A stretch of DNA of 64,000 nt, from assembly GCA_026874595.1 (NCBI GenBank), contig CM049310.1:31129558-31193557 (forward strand), given 5' to 3'. Position 1 is the first letter of the stretch. Each line of letters begins with the position of its first letter. The stretch comes from Sipunculus nudus. Its lineage: Eukaryota; Annelida; Sipuncula; Golfingiida; Sipunculidae. Below the pieces are notes generated by a model. The model made no database searches, was not told where the DNA came from, and saw only the letters and a list, made by a program, of their open reading frames with translations. Below are positions 29,401 through 44,400 of this stretch, in pieces. A program made the translations under genes and the position numbers.

Positions 29401-32400
29401 GACAGCTCACTTGGTTCTCTGTGCAATCTAATAATAAAGAGGAGAAAATGTTTACCAACTGTTGCTCCATCTTATTCACAACGTTAAGTATGCTTCAGGG
29501 ACTTGGGTCCAGCTCAATCCTAGTCAGCAGTACATACCTGCTATATATAAACATAAATTCCTTAGAATAAAAAATAATTTTATAAGATTTACTATAACTT
29601 AATCTTTGTACATTCTTATTCACAACACCAAGTATGCTTCAGGTGGGGTCCAGCTCATTCACTTATTCATGCAGATGTGTTTACTTACTGCAGTTTCCTT
29701 CATCGCTCCAGTCACCACAGTCATCCTCAGAGTCACAAGTCTCTGATTTTCGGATACACAACCTGTTGTCACACTTGAACACATCTGCTTCGTCACAAGC
29801 TGAAATATTTAATTGATTGAAAGATATTTAGTGTCAATCCATGAACTTCATTATATCTATCAAAATATCAGTTGTATCTTAAAGTTGTATATGGTTCTAA
29901 TTATGTTTTCTGTTCTACATTTGATTTAGTTGTGTTTCTGTAATTTCATAATTAAACTCATATCCTGGATCAATTACTCACTGCAGTTCATTTCATCAGA
30001 CTTGTCCTCACAGTTGAATACACCATTACACTTGTAGATCTTCTCAACACATTCCCCAGAACTACACTTGAAAGTGAACTCAGTTTCACAGTCTGGATAA
30101 GTAAAATAAAAAAGCTGAAGATTAAATTGCATAAGTCATAAACCATGCACCATATATACAGATATATAATGACTGCCAAGTAAGTGTACACAAACTTATG
30201 CAGAATATTGGATGTAGAAGATACTGTATACAAGTTGACTTTGAATCTAGAAAGACTAAATGGACACATGCATGCACAATGAGTAGACCATACATATTAG
30301 GTATTATTGAGTCTTTTTCTTGACAATATCAAAGCAGGTCTGTTTTTTCTGATTTTTTAATTTTAAATTTGTCTCAAGCAACTCAAAATTCAATTATTTT
30401 GTTAACCTGTGTTTATACACAATAAAAGTTAAAGTTTATAGCAGTCATTGTCTTACATGATATTAATACTATTTAAAGGTTTCCAAATTCTTTTTTTTTA
30501 TGGTATTAAGAGATCAAGAATTGCATGTACATCTAAGCACTTTTGGGCATTAGTGGTCACATGTTATACAACTGAAACACATATAATAAATGTACTAACA
30601 AAGTGAATGGGAACCATTATTGCTGCTTCCCTTGTTAAGCATAACAATTTGAGTCTTAGCTCACATAAAACTACCACTATCTTTAAGCCCATTTCAGAGG
30701 AAAGGGTGCAAAAAAAAGGACTCCTGAAACAATGTGAAACTACATAAAACTAGCCTATTTTTGCCTGAAAAAAATCAATATACTTTAAAAACTAGATGTG
30801 TCGGAACGACATGAATGCCCCCGCCATCGAGCAAATTAGACATAATTGTTGCATTTTGTTAAATTTTTTAAGTTCAGGAGCTGTCATATGGTCAACAGTA
30901 GATCAACCAGGACTAAAATGCAAACCCGATCTGTAACGGGTCATTATCAAGCAACACACCAAAAATCAGGCCATTACCTGCAGGCATTGTGAAAAAAGCC
31001 CATACATGTTTTTTTTTTTTTTTATAAAAATTTCTATTTTTCATAAATATTTCTATGTTCAGGATCTGTCATATGGTCAAAAATAGGTCAACTACGATGA
31101 AACACAAACTTGATTTCTAAGTGGTCATTATACGCCAACAGACCAAAAAATAGGCCAGTATCTGCAGGCATTGCAATAAAAAAGTCTGTACATGTATATT
31201 TTTCATGAAATTTCTATTTTTCATGAAATTTTTTATGTTCAGGAGCCGTAAAACAGTCAAAAGTAGGTCAGCCCAAACGAAACGCAAACTTGATCTGTAA
31301 CTGGTCATTATCTGCCCACACACCAAAAATCAGGCCAATATCTGCAGGCATTGTGAAAAAAATTGTACAACTGTTTGATTTGGAATGACGGACATGGGTA
31401 AAAGTGGCGGGGGCATAAAAAGAGAAGTGGTACCCAGGGAATAAGACTGTTGCATAGTCTTCTGGCATCATCCTGTTCATGTGTTACACAAAGACTTTAA
31501 TCTTTACTGCTGATTAACGGCAATTTAACCTCCTGCACAGATTACACACTGTATCTAACACAGTACATACCACAGCCTGGTTTTTCATCGGATGAATCAG
31601 GACAATGCTCCGTTCCATCACAGAACTGGATGGCAGGGATACACAGGCCCTGGTCACACTTCACCTGACCAAAACTGCAGTCTGAGGAGTGAAAACAGTA
31701 CATCAAGTTAAAATAAAGTTCTGTCACAAACAAGGAACAGATGACCCAACAGCTTATTTACTGGTAATTCCTCCTTGGCATGAATCAAGTGTTCATTTCT
31801 AACATGGAAGGATATTATGGTTCTGAATATATTGTTTCTAAAAACGATAAAATGTTTGCAATTATCGGGGTATTAGTTTAAATTTGAGTGATTCTGGGAA
31901 CAGATCATGCCAGCACTTGCACAAGGGTTCAATTTTGATAAATCAACTTTGAATTCATTTTAGTTCTTCCCTTGACTTATTCCCTTATAGTCTTAATTTT
32001 ATTCCCTGTAATATTTGACACTTTTCCCAGTGTTTTAACCAAGTATTGTTTACAGATTCACTTACTGCAGTTGGTTTCATCAGCAAAGTCTGAACAGTCT
32101 GGGTTGCTGTCACATACTTTCTGTTTGGCGATACAGTTGCCCTGGGTTGGACATTTAAATTCTGTGTCTTCATTACAGGCTGAAAGTAAAAGTCATTTCA
32201 TACAAGGAGGCAATTAATTTTTCACTAAAAAGAAAAGATTGTTACATTATGACATCGTTTCAGAACATAATAAAAGACCAAGATATGAATCCTGATTTAC
32301 TTACTGCAGTTGTGTTCATCTGTGTTGTCCCCACAGTCGTCCACCTTGTTACAAACAGCGGCCATGGACACACATTCACCAGTTCCACATTTGAAGTTTC

Positions 32401-35400
32401 CAACACTGCTGCAGTCTGCAATTAGAAAAAGAAATATTAGCCAAGATATGAAGTTACAGAGAACAAGGGTACGAACTCAATAAACCTAAATAAAAAACTT
32501 TAAATTAATCAAATATCCTTACAGATTGAGCCTGCAGCACATGGAAAAATCCTTTATAATCCCTACACCTTGGTGTTATCAACAGTATGACAAATATGAC
32601 AAATACTGTACTTAATCATTCAAACTCACCACAGCCTTCCTTTTCATCACTCTTGTCAGCACAGTCCTCCACTGAGTTACAGAAGCTCACCTTGCTGATG
32701 CACTGACCACTGTCACACTGGGTTTCACCCTCAGCACAAGCTGGTTGACAGGATAAGATGAATATATGAAGCAGCATCCATGGAATATCAGATTTTTTTT
32801 TAATTAGAATAAGGCAAGCAGGAAATTTTCAGTACATTCAAATGGAAGCACTGAACTGACCATGTTTCACCTTTAGTGAATAATATAACCCAATGTTGAG
32901 CAAATATAATATCAATCAAAGTTTTAGCATGTGATTTAACAACATTGTGACAATATTGATTTTTTTTATTCAGATGTCCTAAAAAATTCATGAACAATTG
33001 GATGCTTGTAAAATGACCTGATTGCCAACACCACTGATATGTTAATAAATGTGGGATATGTTTATAACTCTTGGGATATGTTCATGACTTCACTGACTGT
33101 GGGATAGGTTTAGAACTGTGGAATATGTTTAGAACTATGGGATTTGTTTATAACTGTGAGAATTTTTTATAATTGTGGGATATATTTATAACTGTGGGAT
33201 ATGTTTGTATCAGTGGGATATAATTATACCTATGGATGATTTTTATATCTGTGAGATATGTTTTTAACTATGGCATATGTTTATAACTGCGATATGTTTA
33301 TAACTGTGAGATATGTTTATCACTGTGGGATATGTTTATATCTGAGGGATATGTTAATATCTGTGTGATATGTTTATATCTTTGGGTTATGTAAATAACT
33401 GTGGGATATGTTTCTATCTTTATGATATGTTTAAAACTATGGGATATATTTATATCCATGGGATATGTTAATAACTGTGCGATATGTTTATTACTGTGGG
33501 ATATGTTTATAACTGTGGGATATGCTTATATCTGTGTGATATGTTTATCGCTGTGGGCTATGTTTATAGTTGTGGGATATGTGATATCTGTTGGATATGT
33601 TTATAACCTCGGGAATGCTAATAACTGTGGGACATGATTATGACTTTGGGATATGTTAACAACTGTGAGATGTTTATCACTGCGGAATATGTTTATCACT
33701 GTGGGAAATGTTTAGAACTGTCGGATCTATTCATATATATTTGGGATATGTTGATAACTGTGGGATATGTTTATAACTGTGGGATATGTTTATAATTGTG
33801 TGATATGCTTATCACTGTGGGATATGTTTATAATTGAGGGATGTTATATCTGAAGGATATTTTTATAACCTCATGATATGCTAATAACTGTGGGATAGGA
33901 TTATAACAGTGGGATATGTTTACAACTGTGAGATATGTTTATCACTGTGGGGTATGTTTATATCTGAGGGATATGTTAATATCTGTGTGATCTGTTTATA
34001 ACTGTGGGATATGTATATTTCTGTTTGATATGTTTATACCTGTGGGATATGTTTATAACTGTGGGATATGTTAATCACTGTGGAATTTATGAGCTATGTT
34101 CATGTAAGACCTTCCTCCACTTAGCTCATTTGATGAGCTGAAATGTTAATAAATTTACCTGCAAATATAATAATAATTCACAATCATCACCCTATAGCAA
34201 ATACCAATTTCAGAATTATATCCCGAATTTGCATAAAATCACTGTACACAATGTTTGTCATCAATTATTTTTTGAGACAGAGATAATATTACTTAAACTA
34301 AAATAACGTTCCAACCAGACCTTTGGATAAGAAATATCTACTTACTGCAGTTGAGTTCATCACTGAAATCTCCACAGTTGTCTGTACGGTCACATTTCAT
34401 GTAAGCCTTGATGCACAAGTCATTGTTGCAGTGGAACAGGTCTGATGCTGTGCAATCTGCAAGATAAATGTGAATGATACAGATCTTTTTCAACATCTTG
34501 TCAGAGGAATTTCAGACTGAAATTAAATAAATTTGGATCAAATAATCCAATTTATTTTGGAAATAATAGAATTATAAACAGACAACAAAAAAATATCCAT
34601 TGACTCACTGCATCCATATTCATCAGAATTATCTCCACAGTGGTCAACACCATCACATCTCTGCTCATTAGGGATGCAGGTTCCAGAGTTACAAGCAAAT
34701 GTCCATCTTGGGTCACACACTGAAAAATTATAAAAAGGATTGCACCCTTGAAAACCTTTTCTTTTTAATTCTTTTTAATATCAAGTATGTTTAAGGATAC
34801 AGCCTTCATCAACAAAACATGAAAAAAAATCACCATTTTTTTTTCTTACAGTGAATATTTTTCGGCATATGGAAGAGCAAACCACAGTCTTTTGAAAGAT
34901 GTTTAAAGGGTCTAATCTAGAAATTTACTCTCCTTTACAAAAAAAACCAACAGACACTTAAATCTAAGAAAGCAACTTGGTCTCTGTTTTGGAAATGATA
35001 CCCATTATGAATTTCAATGAGCAAAGAATTTGTATATTTTAAACCATTTTTAGCCATCTACATTCAACAAAACAAGGCCTATTTAAAAATGGAAGTTCTT
35101 TTGCTACAGAACTGTACATACCACAGTCTGATGGTTCATCAGATGCATCATCACACTCATCATTCTGGTTGCAATAGTTGACGCCATCAATACACATTCC
35201 ACTGTCACATGAGAACTCATGGGCTTCACAGGCTGTAATACATAATACATTAAGTCAGGTCCTGTTACAGTAGTTGACGCCATCAATACACATTCCACTG
35301 TCACATGAGAACTCATGGGCTTCACAGGCTGTAATACAAAATATATTAGGTCAGGTCCTGTTACAGTAGCTGACACCATCAATACACATTCCAATGTCAC

Positions 35401-38400
35401 AAGAGAACTCATGGGCTTCACAGGCTGTAATACAAAATATATTAAGTCAGGTCCTGTTACAGTAGTTGACACCATCAATACACATTCCACTGTCACAAGA
35501 GAACTCATGGGCTTTGCAGGCTGTAATACAAAATATATTAGGTCAGGTCCTGTTACAGTAGCTGACACCATCAATACACATTCCACTGTCACAAGAGAAC
35601 TCATTGGCTTCACAGGCTGTAATACAAAATATATTAGGTCAGGTCCTGTTACAGTAGCTGACACCAACAATACACATTCCACCCTCACAAGAGAACTCAT
35701 GGGCTTCACAGGCTGTAATACAAAATATATTAGGTCAGGTCCTGTTACAGTAGCTGACACCATAAATACACATTCCACTGTCACAAGAGAACTCATGGGC
35801 TCCACAGGCTGTATTACAAAATACAATAAGTCAGGTTATGTTACAGTAGTTGACACCATCAATACACATTCCACTGTCACAAGAGAACTCATGGGCTTCA
35901 CAGGCTGTAATACAAAATATATTAAGTCAGGTCCTGTTACAGTAGTTGACACCATCAATACACATTCCACTGTCTCAAAAGAACAGATGGGCTTCATAGG
36001 CTGTAATACAAAATATATTAGGTCAGGTCCTGTTACAGTAGCTGACACCATAAATACACATTCCACTGTCACAAGAGAACTCATGGGCTCCACAGGCTGT
36101 ATTACAAAATACAATAAGTCAGGTTATGTTACAGTAGTTGACACCATCAATACACATTCCACTGTCACAAGAGAACTCATGGGCTTCACAGGCTGTAATA
36201 CAAAATATATTAAGTCAGGTCCTGTTACAGTAGTTGACACCATCAATACACATTCCACTGTCACAAAAGAACAGATGGGCTTCATAGGCTGTAATACAAA
36301 ATATATTAGGTCAGGTCCTGTTACAGTAGCTGACACCATCAATACACATTCCACTGTCACAAGAGAACTCATGGGCTTCACAGGCTGTAATACAAAATAT
36401 ATTAGGTCAGGTCCTGTTACAGTAGCTGACACCATCAATACACATTCCACTGTCACAAGAGAACTCATGGGCTTCACAGGCTGTAATACAAAATACAATA
36501 AGTCAGGTTATGTTACAGTAGTTGACACCATCAATACACATTCCACTGTCACAAGAGAACTCATGGGCTTCACAGGCTGTATTACAAAATACAATAAGTC
36601 AGGTTATGTTACAGTAGTTGATACCATCAATTCACATTCCACTGTCACATGAGAACTTGTGGTATTTTAAAAGCAGTGGGTCCTTTCACCTTGACACTGT
36701 TACACCAAAAAAAAAATTCTTACTTTAGAGGTGGTTTCTATGTAATTTAAGTTTTAAATCAATGGATCATCCTCAACTGGAGTAGTCATTCACAAACAAA
36801 TCTGTGGATGAACAGATAATTGATCCAGGGATTACTACAGGGTACCTGATTTTTCAAGTGGGGCCTTAATAAACAAACAATAAATACACTCACTGCAGTT
36901 GTGTTCATCTGTGTAGTCTCCACAGTCATTGTTACGGTCACACATCTTGGTCTTCTTGACACACAGGCCGTTATTACAGGTCATCTCATTTTCTGTGCAA
37001 GCTGAATGAAATAATAAATAAAATGTAAACTTAAGAAGCTATGTGCCATATTTCACAGTAAACTGCCCAAATATGTTGCAAATATACTTGCAAACTGACT
37101 TACAATAAAATGTTAGTAAGATCACTTCACACAAGAAACGTTGACCTGTGGTACAGACGTCCTTCCCCGCAGATCATTGAACAGATCTGATTTGCCCCCC
37201 ATCTATCATGGAACGGATCTGGTTTTTTACCCACCTTTCATAGAACAGGTTTGGTTTGTCCCTCACCTATCATCAAACAGATCTTGTTTGTCCCCCATCT
37301 TTCATGAAACAGATCTGGTTTGTCCCCCACATCTATCATGGAACAGATCTGGTTTGTTCCCCACCAGAGTTGGGTCCAAAATACTTTTAAAATAATCGAT
37401 TACAAATACAATTACTTTTAAAAGTAATCGATTACAATTACAATTACTTTTGTGTTTTCAAAAAAATAATCGATTACAATTTCAAATACCTTTTGAAGTA
37501 AGTGGAATTACTTTTGCAATTACTTTTGTGCTTTCAGGGGATTAACATTGTGATAGTGACAAAAAACTTGGTATTTCATATTTATTTTCAATAAACACAC
37601 ATATCAAAATCTGATAACAAAAATGCATCACACAGTGGTGAATGCACTCTATACAATTTGAGCATGGGTTTTCCAAAATCATTACACTTTGTTTGATATT
37701 TGTTTGGTGTACACAGTTCTCTGCTCATGCTGACTCCTGGATGTTTAGTCTAAAAAAATGTGAACATATTTATCAGGGTTGGGTTTAGTTCATTTTTTTA
37801 TGTAAACATTACTTTTAGTTTTATTTTATTATTTTGCTATTGCTATTACTAATTTACTATTGCCACAGTTTCTCATCTATTACTTTTGAGTGACATTACT
37901 TTATTACTTAACTTAATAACAAACTAATTTTGAATGAGACTTTTTTAATTTACTTAATTATTACAAAAAATGTTACATATTAATACTATCTGTCAAATAG
38001 TTGTGCAAGGTATTTTCAAGTCAATCAAATTAAGCATTAATTATCAAACTTTGAATTGTTAACTAAATTAACAACCTTCCCATAAATATGACTGTTTATG
38101 TGACTTTTATGTAAATATGATTCTCTATTCTCATCACTGTCTAGAATGAATTCGAGCAATATAATCTATTGTTAAAACGTTAAGTAGTTATATTGAGTGT
38201 TGTGGAAAAATCCATCAAAGCCTGGATAATTAATACTATACAAACACAAGTCTCCTGACAAAAACAAACTAGAATACGGGTAGTCGACAAGCGACTACTT
38301 GTATCCGCCTAAATCAGAGTGGAATGGGTGAAGTGTTGCATATTAGCATGGATGTCTGCAGCCAAATTGTGTATGTAGGTTGCGCTACCTACCAAAAAAT

Positions 38401-41400
38401 CCAGAAAGCCGTCCAAGTTGTATACATATGCAAAATTGAAGGCAGATAAGTCAAACCACTATATTGTATATGAGTGATTTTTGCCCTTGGCAGACAAACA
38501 GATGGACGCTGTGCAAAAAAGGGTTGTAGGTTGCGCCACCAGTTTAGCATATGATAAAGAGCTTTGTGAGAACTATACACATGCAAAACTTTGGCCCAAT
38601 CAGTCAAACGGTTCCCAAGATATGAGCTTGGATATCTGCTGCATAAACTAGAATGCAGGTGGCGCCACCTGTCATAAAATCAAGAGAGCTGTCGGGGATG
38701 TATAAACTTGCAAAATTTTAGGCAGATATGTCAAACCACTGCCGAGATATGAGTGATTTTATCCCTTGGCAGACAAACAGACGGGAGCTGTGCAAACATG
38801 GCTGCAGGTGGCGCCACCAGTTTTGCGTATGATAAAGAGCTATATGAGATTTATACACATGCAAAATTTTGGCCCAATCGGTCAAACGGTTCCCTAGATA
38901 TGAGCTTGGATGTCTGCAGCGTAAACTTGATTGTAGGTGGCGCCACCTGTCATAAAATCAGAAAAGCTATCCAGGATGTATAAGCATGCCGAATTTCAGG
39001 TGAATTAGTCAAACCACTGCAGAGATATGAGTGATTTTAACCCAAGGCAGATGAACAGATGGACACTGTGCAAACATGGTTGCAGGTAGCGCCACCATTT
39101 TTGGTGTATGTTATAAAGCTCTCCAAGGGCTACATTTGTGCAAAAGAATTTTCCTGATCGGTCAAACGGTTCCTGAGATATGAGCTTGGATATCTGCAGC
39201 GTAAACGTGAATGTAGGTGGCGCCACCTGTCATAAAATCAGAAAAGCTATCCAGAATGTATATGCATGCCAAATTTCAGGTGAATTAGTCAAGTCACTGC
39301 AGAGATATGAGTGATTTTAACCCAAGGCAGACGAACAGATGGACACTGTGCAAACATGGTTGCAGGTGGCGCCACCATTTTTGGTGTATGTTATAAAGCT
39401 CTCCAAGGGCTACATTTGTGCAAAAGAATTTTCCTGATCGGTCAAACGGTTCCCGAGATATGTGGGTTTATGTGTGGAAACAGACGCACAAACGGACGCA
39501 GAGCGCAGAGGAAAGGTTAGAGGTCAAAACAAAATCGGGGCGCAGCAGTTCACATGTGAACCGAACATAATCCCGGGTTTCGTAAAATTCCGCCCAGCGG
39601 TTATGGAGGAGTTCTCCGGACACCTACGCGGCGGCGTGCAGCTGAAAACATAGTATCCGCAAAACTCTGTTTTGGCGGATACAATTATATGTTGTAGATA
39701 TATATATTGTTGTGTATTTGTAATATATGATGTTTGTGTCAAAATAATAATATACTTTCTCTATCTATCCCTATATTCATGGATGTTTTAGTCATCAAGA
39801 GCCAGATAGAGTTAATTAGGTAACTTGTGCTGAATCCTGCGTTCCAGTACTCTCATGCAATTTGCACCAATGATATCATTTTTTATATTAACTTGCCTTA
39901 ACAATCTGTACATCATATAGGCGATCACTCGAACAGATAAAAGCCTGTTCAGAAATATTTGCTCATCTTCTTAATGACCTAACAGGGAATGGAAAATAAG
40001 TGTACATGTTTTAATTTAAATATAAATTTGCCTTCTGTTGCGATTATTATTACTATTTCAGCTCATATATTTAGTTTTATTTCTATAACATGAAAAAAGC
40101 TGTCTGTTACTCTTACTTACTACTATTACCTCATGTTTGCCCATTTAACTGAGCCTCATAATAACAGAGTAAAGCTTGGCTGAATGATGAGCACCCCTGT
40201 GCATTGGGCAATCACTAATTTATAAGACCATCTTAGTGATCAAAGGCCAGACTCTGTATGTGAACTTATCTATTCAGTTAATTAATTAGCACCATGCACT
40301 AGATCCCTGGTATCTTACACCTGGCAAACTTGTGTCCTGACAGTCCGTTGTAGACCAGGTGATAACTGGCCGACAACAAACCACACCTGTATTATCTGGC
40401 CACCTAGCAGGGCATGTGAAGTAATAGTTCTATAGTAATATGAGCATTGTGTTTTGTGTACTTTGAAACGATTAAAGATTTTTTTATATTTAATAATACC
40501 GTCACTTTGAATGCTGTAATTGTATTTTACTAACACATTTTACACAGAACTTGAAAGTAATTGAAAAGTAATTGTTCAAACAATTACTTTTCAAAAGTAA
40601 TCGATTACAAATACAATTACTTTTCAGGATTTCAAAAAGTAATCGATTACAAGAACAATTACTTGAAAAAGTAATTGTAATTACAATTACTTCAATTACA
40701 ATTACTTTTGGACCCAACTCTGTTCCCCACCCATCATGGAATAGATTTGGTTTGTCCCTCACCTATCTTCAAACAGATCTGGTTTGTCCCCCACCTATCA
40801 TGGAACAGATTTGGTTTGTCCCTTACCTATCATGGGACAGATCTGGTTTGTCCCAAATCTATCATGGAACAGATCTCGTTTGTCCCCCATTTATCATAGA
40901 CCATGCAGATCAGTTTTGTCCCCCGTGTATCATGGCACGGATCTTATTTGTCCCCCATCCATCATGGAACAGGTCTGGTTTGTCCCTCACTTATCATGTG
41001 ACAAATTTGATTTGTCCTTCACCTATCATTGGAAAGATCTGGAGTGTCCCTAATCTATCATGGAACAGATCTGGTTTTTCCCTCATGTATCATGGAACAG
41101 ATCTGGTTTGTCCCTCATGTATCATGGAACATGTCTGGTTTGTCCCCCACCTATCATGGAACAGTTTTGATTAGTCCCTGTCTGTGATAGCTCTAGTAGA
41201 GCTGGTTTGTCCCTCATGTATCATGGAACAGATCTGGTTTGTCCCTCGCCTCTCATGGAACAGTTCTGATTAGTCCCTGCCTGTGATAGCTCTAGTAGAG
41301 CTGGTTTGTTCCCAATCTCTCATGGAACAGATCTGGTTTGTCCCCCACCAATCATGGAACAGTTTGGATTAGTCCCTGTCTGTGATAGCTCTATTAGAGC

Positions 41401-44400
41401 TGGTTTGTTCCCCATCTCTCATGGAACAGATCTGGTGTGTCCCCCACCTATTATGGAACAGTTCTGATTAGTCCCTGTCTGTGATAGCTCTATTAGAGCT
41501 GGTTTGTTCCCAATCTCTCATGGAACAGATCTGGTTTGTCCCCTGCCTATCATGGACTAAAGCTGGTTTGTCCCCCAACTATCATGAAACAGATCTGGTT
41601 TGTTCCTCATCTATCATGGAGCAGATCTGGTTTATCCACCCATCTTTCATGGAACAGATCTGGTTTGTCCCCCATCTATCATGGTACAGATCTGGTTACC
41701 CACCTATCATGAAGTAGCTGCAGGAAAGGTTTTGAATGCAAGTGGGATATTTGATATTTAAGAGACAGTTGTTAAAAGAACTGATGAGTATTATATCAGT
41801 AACAAAGGGTAATGCCTGTGTAACCTTGAAAACTGTAGCAAGGTCCTCTTGTTTGAACTTGACCTAGTCCTTCATGAGAAGCATCAAAGTTGTCAGTATG
41901 GTATTATTCCCTCTAATCAAAGTAATTAAACTAACATCATTTAGCAAGATCTCTGAGACCTTGAAAAATGCTTCAAGGTTACCCACATTCAAATTTGACA
42001 TAGCCCTTCATAAGAAACATTAATGGTGTGAGTTTGGTGACTCCTCCTAATGTTTTAAGTTTTTGCACAAACACCATTTCAGAAGTCTAGACAGATGCTC
42101 ACCATTTCTCTGTCTCCTGCTGACAGAGCCTTCAGCAACCAGGGGAGACAAACATTGCTTCACACTAAAAATGCTCTAGACTGGAAGCTACAAATATACA
42201 AATTTTTGTAGCAATCTGCACATACCTTTGACAATATTGATTATAAATGAATAAATTTCTGGTACTCACGGCAGTCCTTCTCATCACTTTTGTCTCTGCA
42301 GTCATTGAAGCCATCACAGACAGCATCCAACTGCAGACACTGTCCCTGGGAACCTGTTGTACACTCAAACAGACCCAGGCTGGCACAGTCTGCAAAAAAT
42401 ATTAATGTTGGGATGTATGAAACAGAATAGGTCTTGTGGCTTCAGATAATTCAATTATTCTAGACTGCAGCCAGGTTTCATGATACTTAGCATTGAAAGA
42501 GAACCTTTATAATATCATTATTAAACTAGAAATCTGGGTTCTAAATAATGCAAGCCTCCGCCTTTTCCTTATCTGGGGTACATTAACAGGTTCATTTGTG
42601 CATAAGTGACTGTAGAATTGTGACTTTTCGTTGATGACCAAAAAATCAAATTGATTCTTCACTGGCCCATGCCCAAAATGCCCTAAAACTTTCATGATAT
42701 TCCATTCATGATTGCTTGAGTTATATTGTGAACAAACACACACACACACACAAACATGAATGTATACCATCCTGCCGGAGGCAACACTAACCCAGGAACA
42801 TGGCCTGTGTGATATATTGATGCATAGATATCAATAAAAGTAAGAGCACATTAACATTTATCAATGGCTCTGACAAGAATTGGGATGACAGTATTTCGGT
42901 CTTCATAGACTGGTTCATAAACAAGGCCTACCGGCCATAATGCGAACCTGTGCAATGAGATTACACCAGGTATAATGCTTCAATGCTGGACCATATCTTT
43001 TCAAGAACATGTGTAACGTGTATATGAACAATGCAAGTACTAAACACTTAGAAGAAGAAACAATTCAACAAACATCACTGCTGCAATTCTGGCATGGGTG
43101 CACACAACACAAAAATTAGAATATGGGTAGTCAACAAGCGACTACGTTTATCTGCCAAAATCAGAGTGGGAAAGGTGAAGTGAGGCACAGAGTGGCAAGG
43201 GGAAACAGAGTGAGGTGTGTTGCATAATAGCCTGGATGTCTGCAGCCGAAATGTGTATGTAGGTGGCGCCACCTGTCATAAAATCAAGAAAGCTGTCCAG
43301 GATGTATACACATGCAAAATTTCAGGTGGATAAGTCCAACCAATGCAGAGATATGAGTGTTTTTATCCCAAGGCAGATAAACAGACGGACGCTGTGCAAA
43401 AATGGTGGCAGGTGGCGCCACCAATTTTGTGTATGATTAAAAGATATATGAGATCTATACACATGCAAAATTTCAGGGGAATAAGTCAAACCAGTCCTGA
43501 GATATAAGCCTGAATGTCTGCAGCATATACATAAATGTAGGTGACACCACCTGCCAAAAAATCCAGAAAGCTATCCAAGATGTATAAACATGCAAAATTT
43601 CAGGTGGATAAGTCAAACCACTACTGATATATGAGTGATTTTAGCCCACGGCAGACAAACAGACGGACGCTGGGCAAAAATGGTGGCAGGTGGCACCACC
43701 AATTTTGTGTATGATAAAGAGCTATGGGAGATTTATACACATGCAAAATTTTGGCCCAACTGGTCAAACGGTTCCCGAGATATGAGCTTGGATGTCTGCA
43801 GCTTAAACGTGAATGTAAGTGGCGCCACCTGTCATAAAATCAAGAAGGCTGTCCAGAATGTATACACATGCAAAATTTCAGGTGGATAAGTCCAACCAAT
43901 GCTGAGATATGAGTGTTTTTATCCCAAGGCAGATGAACAGATGGACGCTGTGCAAAAATGATTGCAAAACTCTGTTTTGGCGGATACAATGATTGAAGCT
44001 GGCAGCACCAGTATGTCAAACAAACCCCTCCTATGAAATAAGGAGGGACATACACTGTGCAAAAATTATTGTAGGTGGCGCCACCAGTTTTGTACACTAT
44101 AAAGCCACCTGATATGTATAAACATGCCCAATTTTAGGCTGATGTATAAAAATCCTCTGTAGAAATAAGCAGGTGCATAGACTGCAAAAGTCAATGTAGG
44201 TGGCACCACCTGTCTTGTAAATGAGAATACCATCAAAGACACATAGACAGGTCAAAATATCAGTCCAATACAGCAAACTTCCCAGAGTTTGATGCACTGG
44301 GCTGACAAGGCTTAGGTGAGTAAGGCAGTTGCCCCCGAGTGACCTGTGACAAATTGCTGCCTCAAGCTACTGCACTGAGTGAACCCTTGACCTGCACCTG

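Noticed and set aside
35104-36498. Minus-strand frames of 92-240 codons over the same array
   Set aside because: They are out of frame with the LDLa reading of each unit and cross splice sites; a repeat by-product.
35315-36652. 445-codon open frame on the plus strand, the longest in the window
   Set aside because: It runs through the 96-bp half-exon array; the period is a multiple of three, so the frame stays open automatically. It is antisense to LDLa coding and has no domain.
40572-41174. 200-codon plus-strand frame
   Set aside because: Starts in the hAT-like terminus and continues into the 33-bp minisatellite; repeat by-product.
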